Shown here one piece after another: positions 23,296 through 35,347 of a stretch of 64,000 bases of DNA (within the stretch, counting starts at the first letter, position 1; every line of letters begins with the position of its first letter). The stretch comes from Macrophomina tecta. Lineage: Eukaryota; Ascomycota; Dothideomycetes; Botryosphaeriales; Botryosphaeriaceae. The notes beneath the pieces are model-generated. The model saw only the letters and a program-made list of their open reading frames with translations. It searched no databases and was not told the origin of the DNA. The position numbers and the translations under genes were made by a program. The stretch lies in assembly GCA_024180945.1 (NCBI GenBank), contig JAKSGN010000006.1, forward strand, positions 434,001 to 498,000, given 5' to 3'.

Positions 23296-23889
23296 GTTGA
23301 TGAGAGAGAGATGGCCAAGGCGAAGCCCAGGAAGGAATGCTGAACGCCGAAAGCCAGGCGGATTGGGAGGAACCGGGTTGGTGGTGTAGGCGACTTTTCA
23401 GCACAAGCTATGACGCGCTGAAGCTCCCGAATGACTCGGTGGAAGGACGAACTCCATCGCCGACGGAGATCGGGCCTTTGATTGCCTCAAGGCTCCGCCC
23501 GCCACATTGAACATATTCCATGCCTTCCGTCGAAACCTGATGCTCCTCTGTCTCGGAGCTTTCGTGCCACTCTCTCCTGGAGAACTGCCAACAGCGCAAG
23601 CGATGGCTGACGGCCAGATGGCTGGCGCCCCACAGTGGCTATCGGCGGCTCAACAAATCAGATCAAGTGGGGAATTCCCAAAGCCTCGAGCAGAGACACT
23701 CATATCTTTTTCCCCAAGGAGCTCGCCCAGCTTGTGGCCGACTTCGGACTTAGCGCCTGTCACTTTTTCCTCTCGTCCCGCCACCATGTGAACAGTCATC
23801 CACCATCGAACCGGTCTCACAAGCTCTTTTGCTTTGCCTGATCCTCTGGCGCCCTTTTCTCGCGCCCAAGCAGTTGCCACGCGATTGCC
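23296..23889. promoter_or_regulatory. Divergent intergenic region between the mitochondrial-type gene and the ACS transporter
   Basis: The stretch contains the 5' flanks of two divergent genes. No TATA box or known operator stands out, and no gene was recognised. Confidence 0.4.
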
Positions 23890-25995
23890 ATGTCCGGAGA
23901 CCAGATTGACAGCAGGGATGCTACTCCCGAGCAGGCGGGGCCAGTGGGTAAGCATGAAGCTTTCCACGAGGACCGGGAGATCGGTCAGGAACCAGAGCTT
24001 ATCGACGTGGACCGCATTGAACGCGTGTACGAGTGAGTTTTCACGCCATGCCATGTGCCCGCTGAGGTTGACTGGTGTGCCAGTAAATTGGACCGTCGAA
24101 TTCTGCCCGGTAATCCAGGATGCCCTCCTGACTCTCGCCGGGAACCTCGCTAACATGGGGGTTCAGCATTCTGGGTCCTCTACTTTCTTTGCTCCGCCAT
24201 TCGCTCCAATGTCGGCCTTGCCCAGACGATGAACAGTGATGTTGGCCATGACCTTGCCTCCATAATGAATTTGACCGCCAAGGAAGTCTCAACCGGCCTC
24301 GCCCTGTTCTACGTCTGCTACGTCATTTTCGACCTGCCTTCCAACCTAGTTATGTCGAAGCTCAGTCCACATCTGTGGATGAGCAGAATCGTCATTGGCG
24401 TGGGCATCATTGGCGCTTGTATGGCTGCTGTAAAGGCAGAGTGGAGCTTTTAGTGAGTCCCCTCTTTGAATCTTGGTCATCACAGTCCCTAATTGCCGTA
24501 AGTCTCCTGCGGCTGCTTCTCGGTATTGTCATTGCGGGCATGTGGCCTGGCATGTCCTACTACCTCACGCTCTTCTATCCCCCATCGCGCACCGGCAAGC
24601 GTATTGGGCGCTACTTCACCGCTGCTCAAGTATCGGCCGCTGTTGTTGGCCTTGTCTCTGCTGGGTTCCAGGAGATGGATGGCGAGCGTGGTCTAGTGGG
24701 CTTTCAGTGGATGTTCCTTGTCTACGGAATTATCACCATTGTTGTCGGTATATCTTTGCTTTGGTGGCTGCCAGATCGACCTCTTCCACCTGGCGAAGTC
24801 AAGGACAGGAGTGGCTGGAAGAAATGGATCCCCCAGAGTACGCCAGCTCTCACTGGCGAGGATGCACGAATCCACTACGATGACTTGAGAAGGGTGTATC
24901 ACCACAAGGCATGGACTCTTCAGGATCTCTGGCAAGTCCTTATTGACTGGCGCCTCTGGCCGCTTACTATCATGTACTTTGGTGTAGTGGGTGTCGGCAT
25001 CGGCACTCAACTGTACGCTAGCGTCATCATCAAAGGCATCCACCCGAGTCTGAGTGGCGTTAATCTGTCATTATTGACTGCACCCATCTGGATTGTAAGT
25101 CGACCGTCTCAAGCTCTCTTTCTAGGAGGATTATTAGGCTAAATCAGCATAGATGGACCTTATCGCCATCCTAATAGTCACGCCTCTCTCGGACCGCTTC
25201 CACCACCATCGCGCTCTGTTCTTTTCCATCGCGGTTCTTATCCAAATAGCCGGGCTCTTAATCACGACCTTCGCACCCGCACATCCCTACCCATGGGCCC
25301 GCTACGGTGGTCTTCTTATGTAAGGCCTCCCCTCCGCCCCACGTTCTCGCGTCGCCAATGATGCATATCCTTCCTCTCTCTCTCTCTCCACCCCCGCTCC
25401 GCTCCACCCCTCCACAGATCCTTCCCCGCCTCTTCTCCGCCGTGTTCATTCCTGTTCCCCACAGCCCTCAACCCGGATTCCCACCCCCGACCCTCCCCCT
25501 GCCGCAAATCTTGCCCAGTCCCGCACCCCCCCTGCGCCCCCACAGCTAAGACCAAAAACAAAAAATATCCAAGATTAACTTCTTGCCCAAAGGGTCGGAT
25601 TCGGCCTCGGCCCGACGGTCCCGCTCACAATGGCCTGGACCAACGAGATCTTCCAGCCCCGCCACGGCGAGGTCGGCGTCGCCGCCGCCTCCGCCCTCGT
25701 CTCCGGCCTCGGCAACCTCGGCTCCATCCTCACCACCTACGCCCTGTACACGGGCTGGCCGGCCGACGCGCAGGGAAAACACAAGTATCGCAAGAGCAAT
25801 TTGGTCATGGTGGGGATCTTGGTGGCGAGCGTCGTCGCGGCCGGAGTGATGTTTGTGGGGGTGAGGATAAGCAATGGGAGGGAGAGGAGGGAGGGAAGGG
25901 AGGGGGTTGAGGATGGAGGCGTGGTGGATGGTGCGGCGTTGAGGGAAGAGAGGCAGAGGGGATTGGGGCTGAAATGGGGGAGGGAGAAGAGGTAA
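23890..25995 (+). CDS. ACS-family (Dal5-like) MFS transporter (538 aa)
   Basis: This plasma-membrane proton symporter belongs to the allantoate permease / anion:cation symporter group; members import ureides, nicotinate, pantothenate, biotin or small acids. I place six exons: 23890-24032, 24084-24109 (26 bp), 24167-24452, 24503-25094, 25153-25319 and 25593-25995. All phases agree. Family landmarks are RVYDKLDRRILP, FWVLYFLCSAIRSNVGLAQ, FYVCYVIFDLPSNLVMSKL, GMWPGMSYYLTLFYPPSRTG and WMFLVYGIITIVVG, giving about 12 membrane segments with both ends cytosolic. The acceptor before exon 4 (TAAG) is weak but is the only one avoiding a stop. The last intron is 273 bp and holds a (CT)n run. The tail is Glu/Arg-rich. 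Substrate is unknown. Confidence 0.88.
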
Positions 25996-26521
25996 TTTGG
26001 TGGAATTGGGCTCTGGGGTGGAGAGATGGGGCAGAGGTGCTTTTAAGGGTTAGGTCCGTCAAAACCTCCCGCTGGATGTTTGGAGGGTAAATAGCAGGAA
26101 GGACGCGTTGGACGTCTGGTACGATGTCGATACCGAGACTGACAAAAATGCCCTGAGCGCTGGGAGTTGAAGCATTCGTCCAGATATGAGTGTACAGAAA
26201 ACTGGTGACGTTTGAGTCCGAATGACTGCTTCAACTCCCCCACCCACCTTCACGTTCGGCAACGCAATATTTGGACGCACGTGGGGCGTTCTATTTCTCG
26301 AAGGGTGTATATTTCACTTCCCCTTGCGCAGGCAAAGGAAGCAGCCGAGGTATCTCTAAGTACTGTAAATATAAAACTGCCAACATTATCTCTCACATTC
26401 CTTTTCTCGGGAGTATCAGTCAACATCAACAATGGCCGAACGGCCGAGGTATCACTCGTCACAGCAACTCTCTCCACAATCGCCTCTCCTAAGAGGTAAA
26501 AAGCGCTCAGCGCCCCCCCGC
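25996..26521. other. Convergent intergenic region holding a MITE
   Basis: This is 3' flank of both the ACS transporter and the sugar porter. MITE copy B occupies 26162-26239. Nothing else was recognised. Confidence 0.55.
26162..26239. repeat. MITE copy B (78 bp) with perfect 13 bp terminal inverted repeats
   Basis: The ends GGGAGTTGAAGCA (26162-26174) and TGCTTCAACTCCC (26227-26239) are exact reverse complements. Interior sequence such as TTCGTCCAGATATG and TCCGAATGACTG is shared with copy A at 16890-16969. It has no coding capacity. No clear TA or other target duplication is seen. Confidence 0.7.
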
Positions 26522-28563
26522 TCATTTAAGCACGCCCTTTTCGTCGACGACACCGCCGTCAACATCCACGTTCTCGATATTCCTCGTCCTCTTCTTATCG
26601 CCGACATTCGAGTTCCCGAAAGCGGCGCCACTCCCCTGCGCGGCGGCGCTCGAGCGCCTGCGGCCCTCGGCGTGGGCAGCGGCCTCCTCGGTGTCGTCGT
26701 AGTTGATGAGCAGCTCGCCGTTCTTGCCGTAGCGGCGGGGCTCTTCGCGGGCGACGCGCACGACGTCGAAGATGGAGGTGGTCTTGTGGAAGATGGTGTC
26801 CATCTCCTCGAGCGAGCGGTACGCCGTCTCCGGGTAGAACCAGTAGGTGACGGGGACGATGAAGGCGTTGCTGTTTGTGCCCACTTGTTAGTTTCCTGCC
26901 TCTCACTTCCCTCTCTCTTTGCTTCGTTTGGGGGATGGGAAAGAGGCGAAAGAGAGTCTATGGCTTACATGACGGCGAAGATGATGTAAGTCTGGTAACC
27001 GATGGATGAGAAGGCCACGGGGGTGATCATCACGACCATGAAATTGAACGCCCAATTGGCGCTCGTAGAGAGTGCGTTGGCGGGGGCGCGGATGCGGAGA
27101 GGCACAATTTCGGCGGGGTATCTATGAGACGGCGGTTAGCGAGGGTTCTGGGACAGTGTACGGACTCCGTATGAACTTACAGCCAAGTCATGCCGAGCCA
27201 GCCGATGGCGAAGAAAGAGTTGAAGACGAACAGGAATGCGGCGGCCACAATACCGGCGCCGGTGTTGCGGTTCCCGTCAGTCTTGCCTTCGTTGACCGAG
27301 TTGGCCGCGGCCAGGACCACCATGGACAGAGACATGCCAACGGCACCGAAAAGCATGAGCGAGCGGCGACCGAACTTCTCGATGATGAAGACAGGGACCC
27401 AGGAAATCAGGAAGTACTCGGTACCGTTGCAGGCGGCCAGAATACGGGAGATAGTGGGGTCCAGACCGACGTAGTTCTCGTAGATGTTGGCGGCATAGTA
27501 TCTAAAGTGCACATTGTGATCAGCAAGTTTGCATGATTTTCGCCAGCGAGAATCCATACGTGATCAAATTGATGCCTGAAATTTGTTGGAACACTTGGTT
27601 GACGTATGCCAGGGCAGTGCGGTGGAAGTGGCGGTTCTTGTCCATGGTGAAGAGATCGGCAAAGCTGCCCTGCGCCATCTCGAGCACGGTATCCTTGATG
27701 GCGATGAACTCGTTCTGGATGTACTGGTCCTCTTCATTCGTGTCGTTGAGTGCACAGAGAACCTCCATGGCCTCCTCTTCGCGCCCCTTGAGGATCAGCC
27801 AGCGCGGAGATTCGGGAAGAGGGAGGATGAAGGCTAGGATGACGAGAGCGAAGAAGATCTGGAAGGCAATGGGGAAGCGCCAGCTGACAGTGCTCGGTTC
27901 AAGATAGGAGAAGCCGAAGTCAAGCCAATAGCTGAGACAGACTCCGCCGGTGATGAGTGCGCCTTCGATCATAACCAGCTGGCCACGGCGATGAGACTTG
28001 GAGGTTTCTGATTGCCAAGTAGGGACGGTCGAAGTGTTCAATCCATTTCCGATACCGGTGATGATGCGTCCAACAATGAAATGGGCGAGACCGAAGGCAG
28101 AGGTCTGGAGGGCGGCGCCAATAACCATAATGGCAGAGCCGATGAAGATAGTCCATCTTCTACCGAGCATGTTGCCGACCCAGATGCAAGACACAGCGCC
28201 GCAAAAACAACCTGAGAGTCGGTCAATTGCTGCTTTTTGCCCGGGATGCAAAGACACTTGCACAAACTCACCAACATTGTACGATGCTACCGCTATACCC
28301 TGAATAGTAGAAATGTGATCTCGTTCGCCTTGGGTAGTTCCGGAATTGACGTCGATTTCGGGGAAAGTCTTGAGGAAAGAGGGCAGAGTGAGCAGTCCTC
28401 CCATCACACCCTGATCGTAACCGAAGAGTCTGGTGACTGTGGTCAGCGATTGGTGGATAGTCAAGGCGGGAAGGTCGCGCGTCGCTTACAAGAAGTCGAG
28501 GCCGGCGATGAAACCAACGGCCACATTGAGCCTGGTGCCTCGTAGGCCGTAGAAGCGCGACAT
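26522..28563 (-). CDS. MFS sugar porter (568 aa)
   Basis: This is a hexose/pentose-type transporter of the sugar porter family at the plasma membrane. I place six exons with consistent phase: 28563-28490, 28429-28272, 28211-27560, 27501-27181, 27121-26969 and 26870-26522. Landmarks include LLFGYDQGVMGGLL at TM1, GNMLGRRWTIFIG after TM2, the GRIITGIGNGLNTSTVP segment, PESPRWLILKGREEEA, QQISGINLITYYAANIY at TM7, EKFGRRSLMLFGAVGMS and PVTYWFYPETAYRSLEEMD after TM12. Sequence of this style is common in STL1/HXT-like and related fungal permeases, and the sugar cannot be assigned. The C-terminus is long, charged and cytosolic. It converges on the ACS transporter gene. Starting at the ATG at 28563 gives the usual short cytosolic N-terminus. 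Confidence 0.92.
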
Positions 28564-31500
28564 GGCGAGCAGCTGGCTGGACGACTACCAGCTCGTCTTG
28601 TCTAGGTTTTTTTTTTTTTTTTTTTGGCCCTTGCTGGCAAGCTCTGTGCGTAAGCGCTGCCTCTATGTACTCCCGGAGTGGAACGAAACCAAGAAGGCAG
28701 AAACGGAAAACAAAGGGCCGGGAAGCTGGATCGTGCAACCCACGCACCGGGGTCATTGGAGTGTTTTATATAGCGGCAGGGCAGGGCGCAGGGCAAGAGG
28801 CAGACGCCGGGCTTAGCGGTCAGGTTGCGCGCAGGAACCATGGCCCTGCACGCGCCGCTAACGAGGTTCAGACGCGGTGACGTCGCGTTGATTGGGCGGG
28901 TCCCCCCAGGCCGGGAGTCCAGGCGTGGGAATGGGGAGCGACGATCCTGGGGTTGTTCTCCGCAGGGCTCGTCGCGCGGTCCGATTGAGTGCTGGAGAAG
29001 GCGGCCGGCTTGTCTGGTTCGGGGCATCCGGGGCGGCGACGACGCTCGAGTGCGCGCTCTCATGTCCGCTACGGGGCACCTCACCCAGGGCCAGGTGCCG
29101 CCTTTGCCCGCCTCCCCTGCGCCCGCCTCGTGATGCTTTCCTTTTGCTTTTCTGGTGCGGCTCCACGGGCAGCTGCCGTTTCCCCACACGCCCGTCTTTC
29201 CGAGCCGTCCTGCCTCGCTCCTCCTCAGCACTCACGCCTCGAACCGACGGCACGACCGCTCTCCCGCGCCCGTCGCGCTGATCTTGCCTCGTCCCTGCCG
29301 CGCACCTCTCACGCCCGCGCCCAGGCACCCGGGTGCAAGAGGCAGACAGAGCAGTAATCGTCCTCTCCGTCTGCATGGGCGCGATGACTCGCGTTCAAGA
29401 GGCCGGCCTCGACAGCCCGCACGCAGAAAAACCGGAATGCGCTGACCGCCCGCCCAATGCCCCGGCGATTGCCTCGCGTTCTGCTGGGAGTTCGCGCGCC
29501 GTCTCCACTGTAATCATGAGGCCAAGGCTGTCAGAGCTCCATCCCGCTGCAACCCCGAGGGCGGAGGAGGCTCCACAGCTGTCGTGATGTGAGCTGGTGC
29601 GGCGTCGGTAGCCGGCGCAAAAGCCGGGGCCTGCACCCATGCCACCGTCGTCATCGCCCGCGGCCGTCGTGCTGCCCTCGGTCAGATGAAGCGTCTGCTG
29701 TGCGAGCCCAAACACCTCCTCCTCCCGCCGCATGCTTGTACACGGTGTCGACGGAAGCGGTAATTTGGAGCGCCACCAGGGCTTGCGTGCGCTGGGCGGC
29801 AAGGCTCCCCCAGCGTGCCCGCTCAGCCCTGGTCCGCAAGCTTGTTGCGACGCCATGGTACATAAGCATTACCTCCAACCTTCCCTTCGCGGTAGTTCGG
29901 CGCCGACCGTAAGTCCCATTCATACTGCATTGCTGCGCCAACTCATGACATTCACGCACTCCTGCTAGCTCTGACCATGTAGCGAACCACAGCTTTTGTT
30001 TTTTTTTTTAAAAAAAAAAATAAAAGATTCGCAGGCTATAGTAGTATGTTGCTGTGTTGCAACCCGCGGCGATCCACAAAGAATAGCCGGCTTCTCCGTA
30101 GTTTGCAATGGAAGACCAGAAAAATGTCCGCATGCTACCAATCAAGTCACTGCAATTGAGATATTACCGATCCCGGCCTCATATTTGCCATCAACTACTG
30201 CATCCTCCTCCGTCCCGACCCTCCACTATCTCTCTGCCACTCTTCCTTCACCGCCACTGGACGTTCACCCCGGCGACTGTGCGTAGATACTCATCGTATC
30301 TCCTCACGACTCATCCACAAGACCCTATCCATGACGCACCCTTGATCTTCTGATCCCTGCGCCAACCCCACACCCTCTCCAAGGAAAAAAAAAAAAAAAA
30401 AAAACCTCGCTTGCCTCGCCAGATTCGTACGATCCCAAATACCCTTTACCGCCTTCTGGGTACTGCCCGGCCGGCGGCTCGTAAACATGCGGAACCCGTT
30501 TCCGCTCAGCGATTCCGCCACCGCGCGTCTCACATACATATACCAAAAAAGCACGCGTGTTTAAGTCAGCACACGCCGCCGCCGCACGTCCGAAGGAGGC
30601 CTTGGACGAAAAAAAGTCCATTCCGCCGGCATGCCCGAAAGGGTAATACCGACCGCTGGCAGCAAAGAAGACGACACACTCCGCCACGGAGACGAGACTA
30701 TCTCTCCAAAACACACCGGCTTCGCTAGCTGATAACAATAAGAGAGAGGAGGCGTTCAGGAAGTGGCCGTGGCGTTCCTCTTCACGATTTGCTGGGCGCT
30801 GCCTGGGGCTTAGCGGCGCTTCTCCCCGTGCGCGAATTCCCGGCGTACTCGCAGCCCCGTCGTGGCATGGTGTCTTTGGGGAAATGGGGTTGCGGTGGAT
30901 TTTGGCAAGTAAACAGTGCAGCGGCGCCGGGCAGATGGACTGGTGAACAGACTCTACGCTCGATGCGCAGTCACACGAGCCCACCTGCCAAGGGACTGGG
31001 CCATCTACCACAGCGAGCCTCTCTTTCCGCCAAACCCCCTCTCGTTTCGGCACAAGCCTGCCCTGCGAACGTCCTCTGGGATTTTCTTTCTGTTCTGTCG
31101 TCATGTACAAGCCGCAGGCACTATCCCGTCCACCGCCAGAAACATCACCAATCATCGCTCCTCCAATCGCTGGGGGCAAACGGCTCCGGCGAGACGGAGG
31201 GGGAAACCCCTCATCATAAATATGCATACGCGCGCGCGCGCACGCACACTCCCTAACGCCCAGCAGTCCGGCACCCCGATAAGAAACGTTCTCCCCTGTC
31301 GCATGGTGTACGTATCTTGAACACGTGCGGAACGCAAGACGGGGGGCCCACTCACAACGTCGGCTATAGGCCCTTCCAGCCACATGTTCTTCCCCACGGG
31401 GAAGAAAAGAGATACGCTTCGTGCGGGGGGCCAGCGAGACCCTTTTCTGCCTCCTTTTCCGGGCATTCCGACTGCCCGGTTTCCCAGAGCGATCTGCGGG

Positions 31501-32092
31501 TATTCCTCTTCCCTCTTGCAGGGGTGGAAGCGCTGAGTATTTCCTCTTGTGGCTTAATAGAGGCGGAAGGATGGCTTCTTTTCATCTTAGAAAGCTCTTT
31601 GTTCGTCTCACGGCTTCCCGAATTCGTCTCCCCGTTCTCACAAATGAATCGTGCATGGCAAATGTCTTCCCGCTATGTCCGTGGCGTGGCCTTCTTCGGA
31701 AATTCATAGAATGCCCCCGTAGTGGAATCTCCTAGGGGCTAGAAGTATTAAGAAACGGTCAGTGCAAAGGGTGAGGACCGCAACATACACGGCCTCCGAT
31801 AACCGAAACAATCACTCAAGTATGTTTGCTGGTTCTACCGTCATTCACCCTTCATGGGCACTTGAACAAGTAAATGCTGAACTCTTGCATTCAATGGCAG
31901 AGTGAGCTGGCCTACTGTCTCGCCGTTAACAGGACTCGAATATCAAGAAGGCTCGCCGCAATAAGCCCATATCTTGTCCCGCTTCGCCCGGCATCCTTTC
32001 CGTTCACCTTTCTTTCTTTTATTTTTTTTTTTTTTTCTGTTTTGACGATTTCGCGCTAACTCCCCACGTTCTGCGGCCTTTTAATGAGGCAA
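28564..32092. other. 3.5 kb gene-poor stretch with A/T homopolymers
   Basis: No gene is supported. Long frames between 28.6 and 31.7 kb lie on both strands, overlap in several frames and are Arg/Pro/Ser-rich without domains. The stretch contains 19 T at 28607-28625, a T-run joined to an A-run at about 29999-30020, 18 A at 30387-30404, a CG/CA alternation near 31228-31248 and a T-run near 32022-32037. It includes the upstream region of the sugar porter and the 3' flank of the CCHC protein gene. Confidence 0.5.
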
Positions 32093-33904
32093 TTACCAGC
32101 CACCGCTGGCGGCAACCTCCTCGCCAGCGCTAGAGTTCCAGTCACCAACATCACCACCGCCCCCAGCGGCATTGCCGAAGCCATTAGTCTCGAATCCCCC
32201 ACCGTTGTTGAAGCCTCCACCACTCTCGAATCCACTGCTGGGCTCGTTGGCCTTAGGGCACCGCTTAGGGCCATGACCCATCTCCTCGCAAATGGAGCAC
32301 TTGACTCGAGACCAGTCCCTGGGCTTGGGACACTCCTTCGAGAAGTGTCCAAGTTCATCGCAGTTGCGGCAGGTGACAGTCGAAGGGTCGCGCGGCTTGC
32401 TACACTCAGAAGCTTTGTGGCCCTCCTCGCCACAGTTGCGGCACGTCATCTTCGGTGCGTTGGGACAATCGTTGGAGAAGTGACCCACTGCATGCTTGGT
32501 TCAGAACCAGTTCGGAAGAGGGGCATAATTGGGTAGAGCTTACTCTCATGACACTTGCGGCACTCAACGCCCTCAGCAGAACGGGGCTCCGGACAGTCGC
32601 GCGAGTTGTGGCCGAACTGTTTGCAGTTGCGGCAGAGGAAAGGGTTGATACGCTCCTGCTTGCAATCACGCGCACGGTGGCCAAGCTCCGAGCAGACCAT
32701 GCACTTGACCTCTGGACGGCCAGCCGGCTCCTCACGTTCCTCCTTACAAGCTCTACGAGTGTGGCCAAGTCCTAAGCGATCAGAGTCAGTAAGGCCAAGA
32801 GAGTAGTTTAAGAGACGTACCGCCACAGTTGTCACACTTAGGGACTCTACGGTCTTCCACGAAGCCGGCATCCTCCAGGCGCGCAAAGTTGTCCTCGGCA
32901 TCAGCGGGCCAACCTTCAACTGCCATCTTACGCTTAGGCTTGTCGGAGAAGTAGAAGCCCAAGACATACTTGCAGTCAAGCTTGCCCTCAAAGTTGACGC
33001 TAGTCATGACATCCGAGACTTCCTTCTCGATTGCAATGAGGTAGACATTCCTCTTCTCATCGCGAAGGGTCTTCTCGATCTGCGCTAGGCTGACTGGCAC
33101 ATTGTTGAGTTTGAGGGCCTTGGCATAGGTCCTGAGAGCAGTCTTGAAATCATCGAGGTCCCTATCATTGTCCGCAGCAATGAGCATATCCCAGGCCTCT
33201 TCATCAGTCTTGTCCTCGATGCCAGCAAAATTCACAGCGCGAGCTGCGGTGCACTCCGAAGTAACATGGCCCTCCTTGAGGCAGTTCTTGCAGGTGGTGG
33301 GCGGCTTCTGGGGGCACTGCGCAGCCGGGTGGCCAATCTCCTTGCAAATGCGGCACTCGCCATTGAACGGACGATCAACCTTGGGGTTCGTGCAATCGGC
33401 CTTGTTGTGGCTAGAAAGGTGTGAGATGGACAGTAAGTTGCAGAGAATCATTGGAAAAGACTTACCCGACCTCGCCGCAGTTGAAGCACTCACCCGCCAT
33501 CTTCTTAGGCTGAGGGCAGTCACGGGCAAAGTGACCCTCTTCGTCGCAGCTATCAGTTGTCAGAATACCCACTCAGAGATGGGGAATAAGAAGAACTTAC
33601 TTGCGGCAAGCGCCACCATCGCCGCCTCCAAAGCCGCCGCCAGAGCCGAAGTCACCAGCGCGGAAGGAAGCGTCACCGTTGGGAGTGCCGTTGTCGGCGC
33701 CTCCGTCCCAGTCACTGGAGACGTTGTTGACATCGCCGCCGCTCTGCCAACTATCACCGCCACCAGCTATGGGTGAAACGGTGTGTTAGCTTAGGCTGCA
33801 TGACCAAAGGTGATGGAAGGCGAGGTGGTGCCACGGCGACGTGATGCCAAAGGTTAAGTTGATGTTGTCATCGACTTACCGTTGTTGCCATTGCCCCAAG
33901 ACAT
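32093..33904 (-). CDS. Multi-CCHC zinc-knuckle protein, CNBP/Gis2/Byr3-like (495 aa, eleven knuckles)
   Basis: Knuckle proteins of this type bind single-stranded RNA or DNA and often act in translation control. I place six exons, phase-consistent: 33904-33880, 33766-33601, 33549-33466, 33410-32821, 32771-32544 and 32487-32093. Eleven CX2CX4HX4C motifs are visible: CRNCDEEGHFARDC, CFNCGEVGHNKADC, CRICKEIGHPAAQC, CKNCLKEGHVTSEC, CDNCGGLGHTRRAC, CMVCSELGHRARDC, CRNCKQFGHNSRDC, CRKCHEMGHFSNDC, CRNCGEEGHKASEC, CRNCDELGHFSKEC and CSICEEMGHGPKRC. Four of them are split by introns. Knuckles 4 and 5 are separated by about 138 residues (146-283) predicted mostly helical, with DEEAWDMLIAADNDRDLDDF and a Trp-containing segment. 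N- and C-termini are Gly/Ser/Asn-rich. The yeast Gis2 has only seven knuckles and no such insertion. Confidence 0.93.
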
Positions 33905-35347
33905 GATAACTTGTGCCCTGGTACCTTAGATGTGCTGAAGAAGAAGAATCCGCCGCCCAAGTCTCAGTCAGCGGAGTCTGATGCAGAAGTTGATGCGTGG
34001 TCGTAGGCGGAGAGGTGAGTAAGGCGGAGCGCGGAGTGGGCGAGGATCTGATTGCAGAAAAATGAGCAGTAGGTGCGTCACCAGATCATCCGAGCCGAGT
34101 TACACTCAGTCAGAAGGCCTGGGCGAGCCGAAGAGGCAGTGAAGAAGATGGGGAGCGCAGGCGTGAGGACGGTACGCAGGCGAGCGGTACTTACCAGGAA
34201 GAAATGCAGAAGGAGCCTGCCAAAGCGCAGCGAATCTTCTGCAGAAAGCCGCAGCGAGCGCGAGTGCAACCAGGCAAAGGAGTTGCAGAAGGTGGTTGGT
34301 GTCGCATGTGGCAGCGTGCCAGCGTTGGAAGGCAATGGATTTATAGACACGGGTCCCTGCAGCACAACAATTCCGCCAGAAGAGGCATGCGCACAGCACT
34401 TGAAGCGAGCACTAGCGCCCACGCAGGCAACAGCCCTCTCGGGCAGGCACTACATCATTTCACGAGCATTGTGCGACTCTCATGCGGCCAATCCGGCTTA
34501 ATCTACCGCAGACATTCACGACTCGCCAGCTTGAACACAGCACCAGGAGCACATCAAACCGGGACTCCACTCAAAGCGGCTGGCTGGTCATACACCTCTC
34601 TGTGGTAATGGATCTATGGCGCCGCCTCATAACCACTGGACCCCAACATGAGGCCAAAGCTCGAAGGGAGTCAGCAGCGAGCGGAGTATCTCGGCCGCCA
34701 AATCCCTCAAAGCCAGAACCTGTACCTTTCAGTTGTTCCCGGCTATCGTGCTTAGATGCCGACAGCGCAAGATGCACTTGTGCTTGCACTCGTCTCCGCC
34801 GGTCTAGACCCACCAACAAGCTCCTGTGTGCTGAAATCTCCGCTTCTTGTATTCGCCTTTGGCTACACATGTAATGCCTCTTAGTAATTAGGATACAGTC
34901 TTCCGTGTGCAATCAGGAGCATGGCAGAAGCGCGCGCAGATGAGACTATCAACGGCTTCTCGAGCCGAGATATGTAGCAGCTTTTACACCGTCTTCTCTA
35001 CTCCAATGCCAGAGTATGACGAGCTTCCTGCCCCTTCGTAAAAAGAAAAACAGGTGTCAGTTTTCAGCAGTTTTCAGCAGTTTTCAAGCTTACCATATAC
35101 TGGTCGCAGTCCTCGATCTATCAGCACAGAAGATGTAGACGGCATATATCAAACCCACAGATTTCGATACTCTCGATTATAATCGGATATCAAAACCTTA
35201 TCTGAGAAGCGTGTAAAAATAGACATACGGTGTTTCCTTGGGGCAATGGTTATACTATGAAAACAAATATACTTTAAATGCAGCACATTATGCATCTTGT
35301 TCCCGGGAGACAATTTTCCAACTTCAAATAGTATTATTCATCCTTAT
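33905..35347. other. Intergenic between the CCHC gene and the P450
   Basis: This is upstream sequence of the CCHC protein gene and 3' flank of the P450. A 10 bp unit (GTTTTCAGCA) is repeated about three times at 35059-35086. From 35.0 to 35.35 kb the sequence is AT-rich. No gene was recognised. Confidence 0.5.

Noticed and set aside
28602..31709. Many frames over 100 codons between the sugar porter and the CCHC gene
   Set aside because: They overlap in several frames on both strands, include translated homopolymers and have no recognisable family.
35059..35086. Three copies of a 10 bp GTTTTCAGCA unit
   Set aside because: Too short and too few to be a CRISPR or functional array; a local slippage product.
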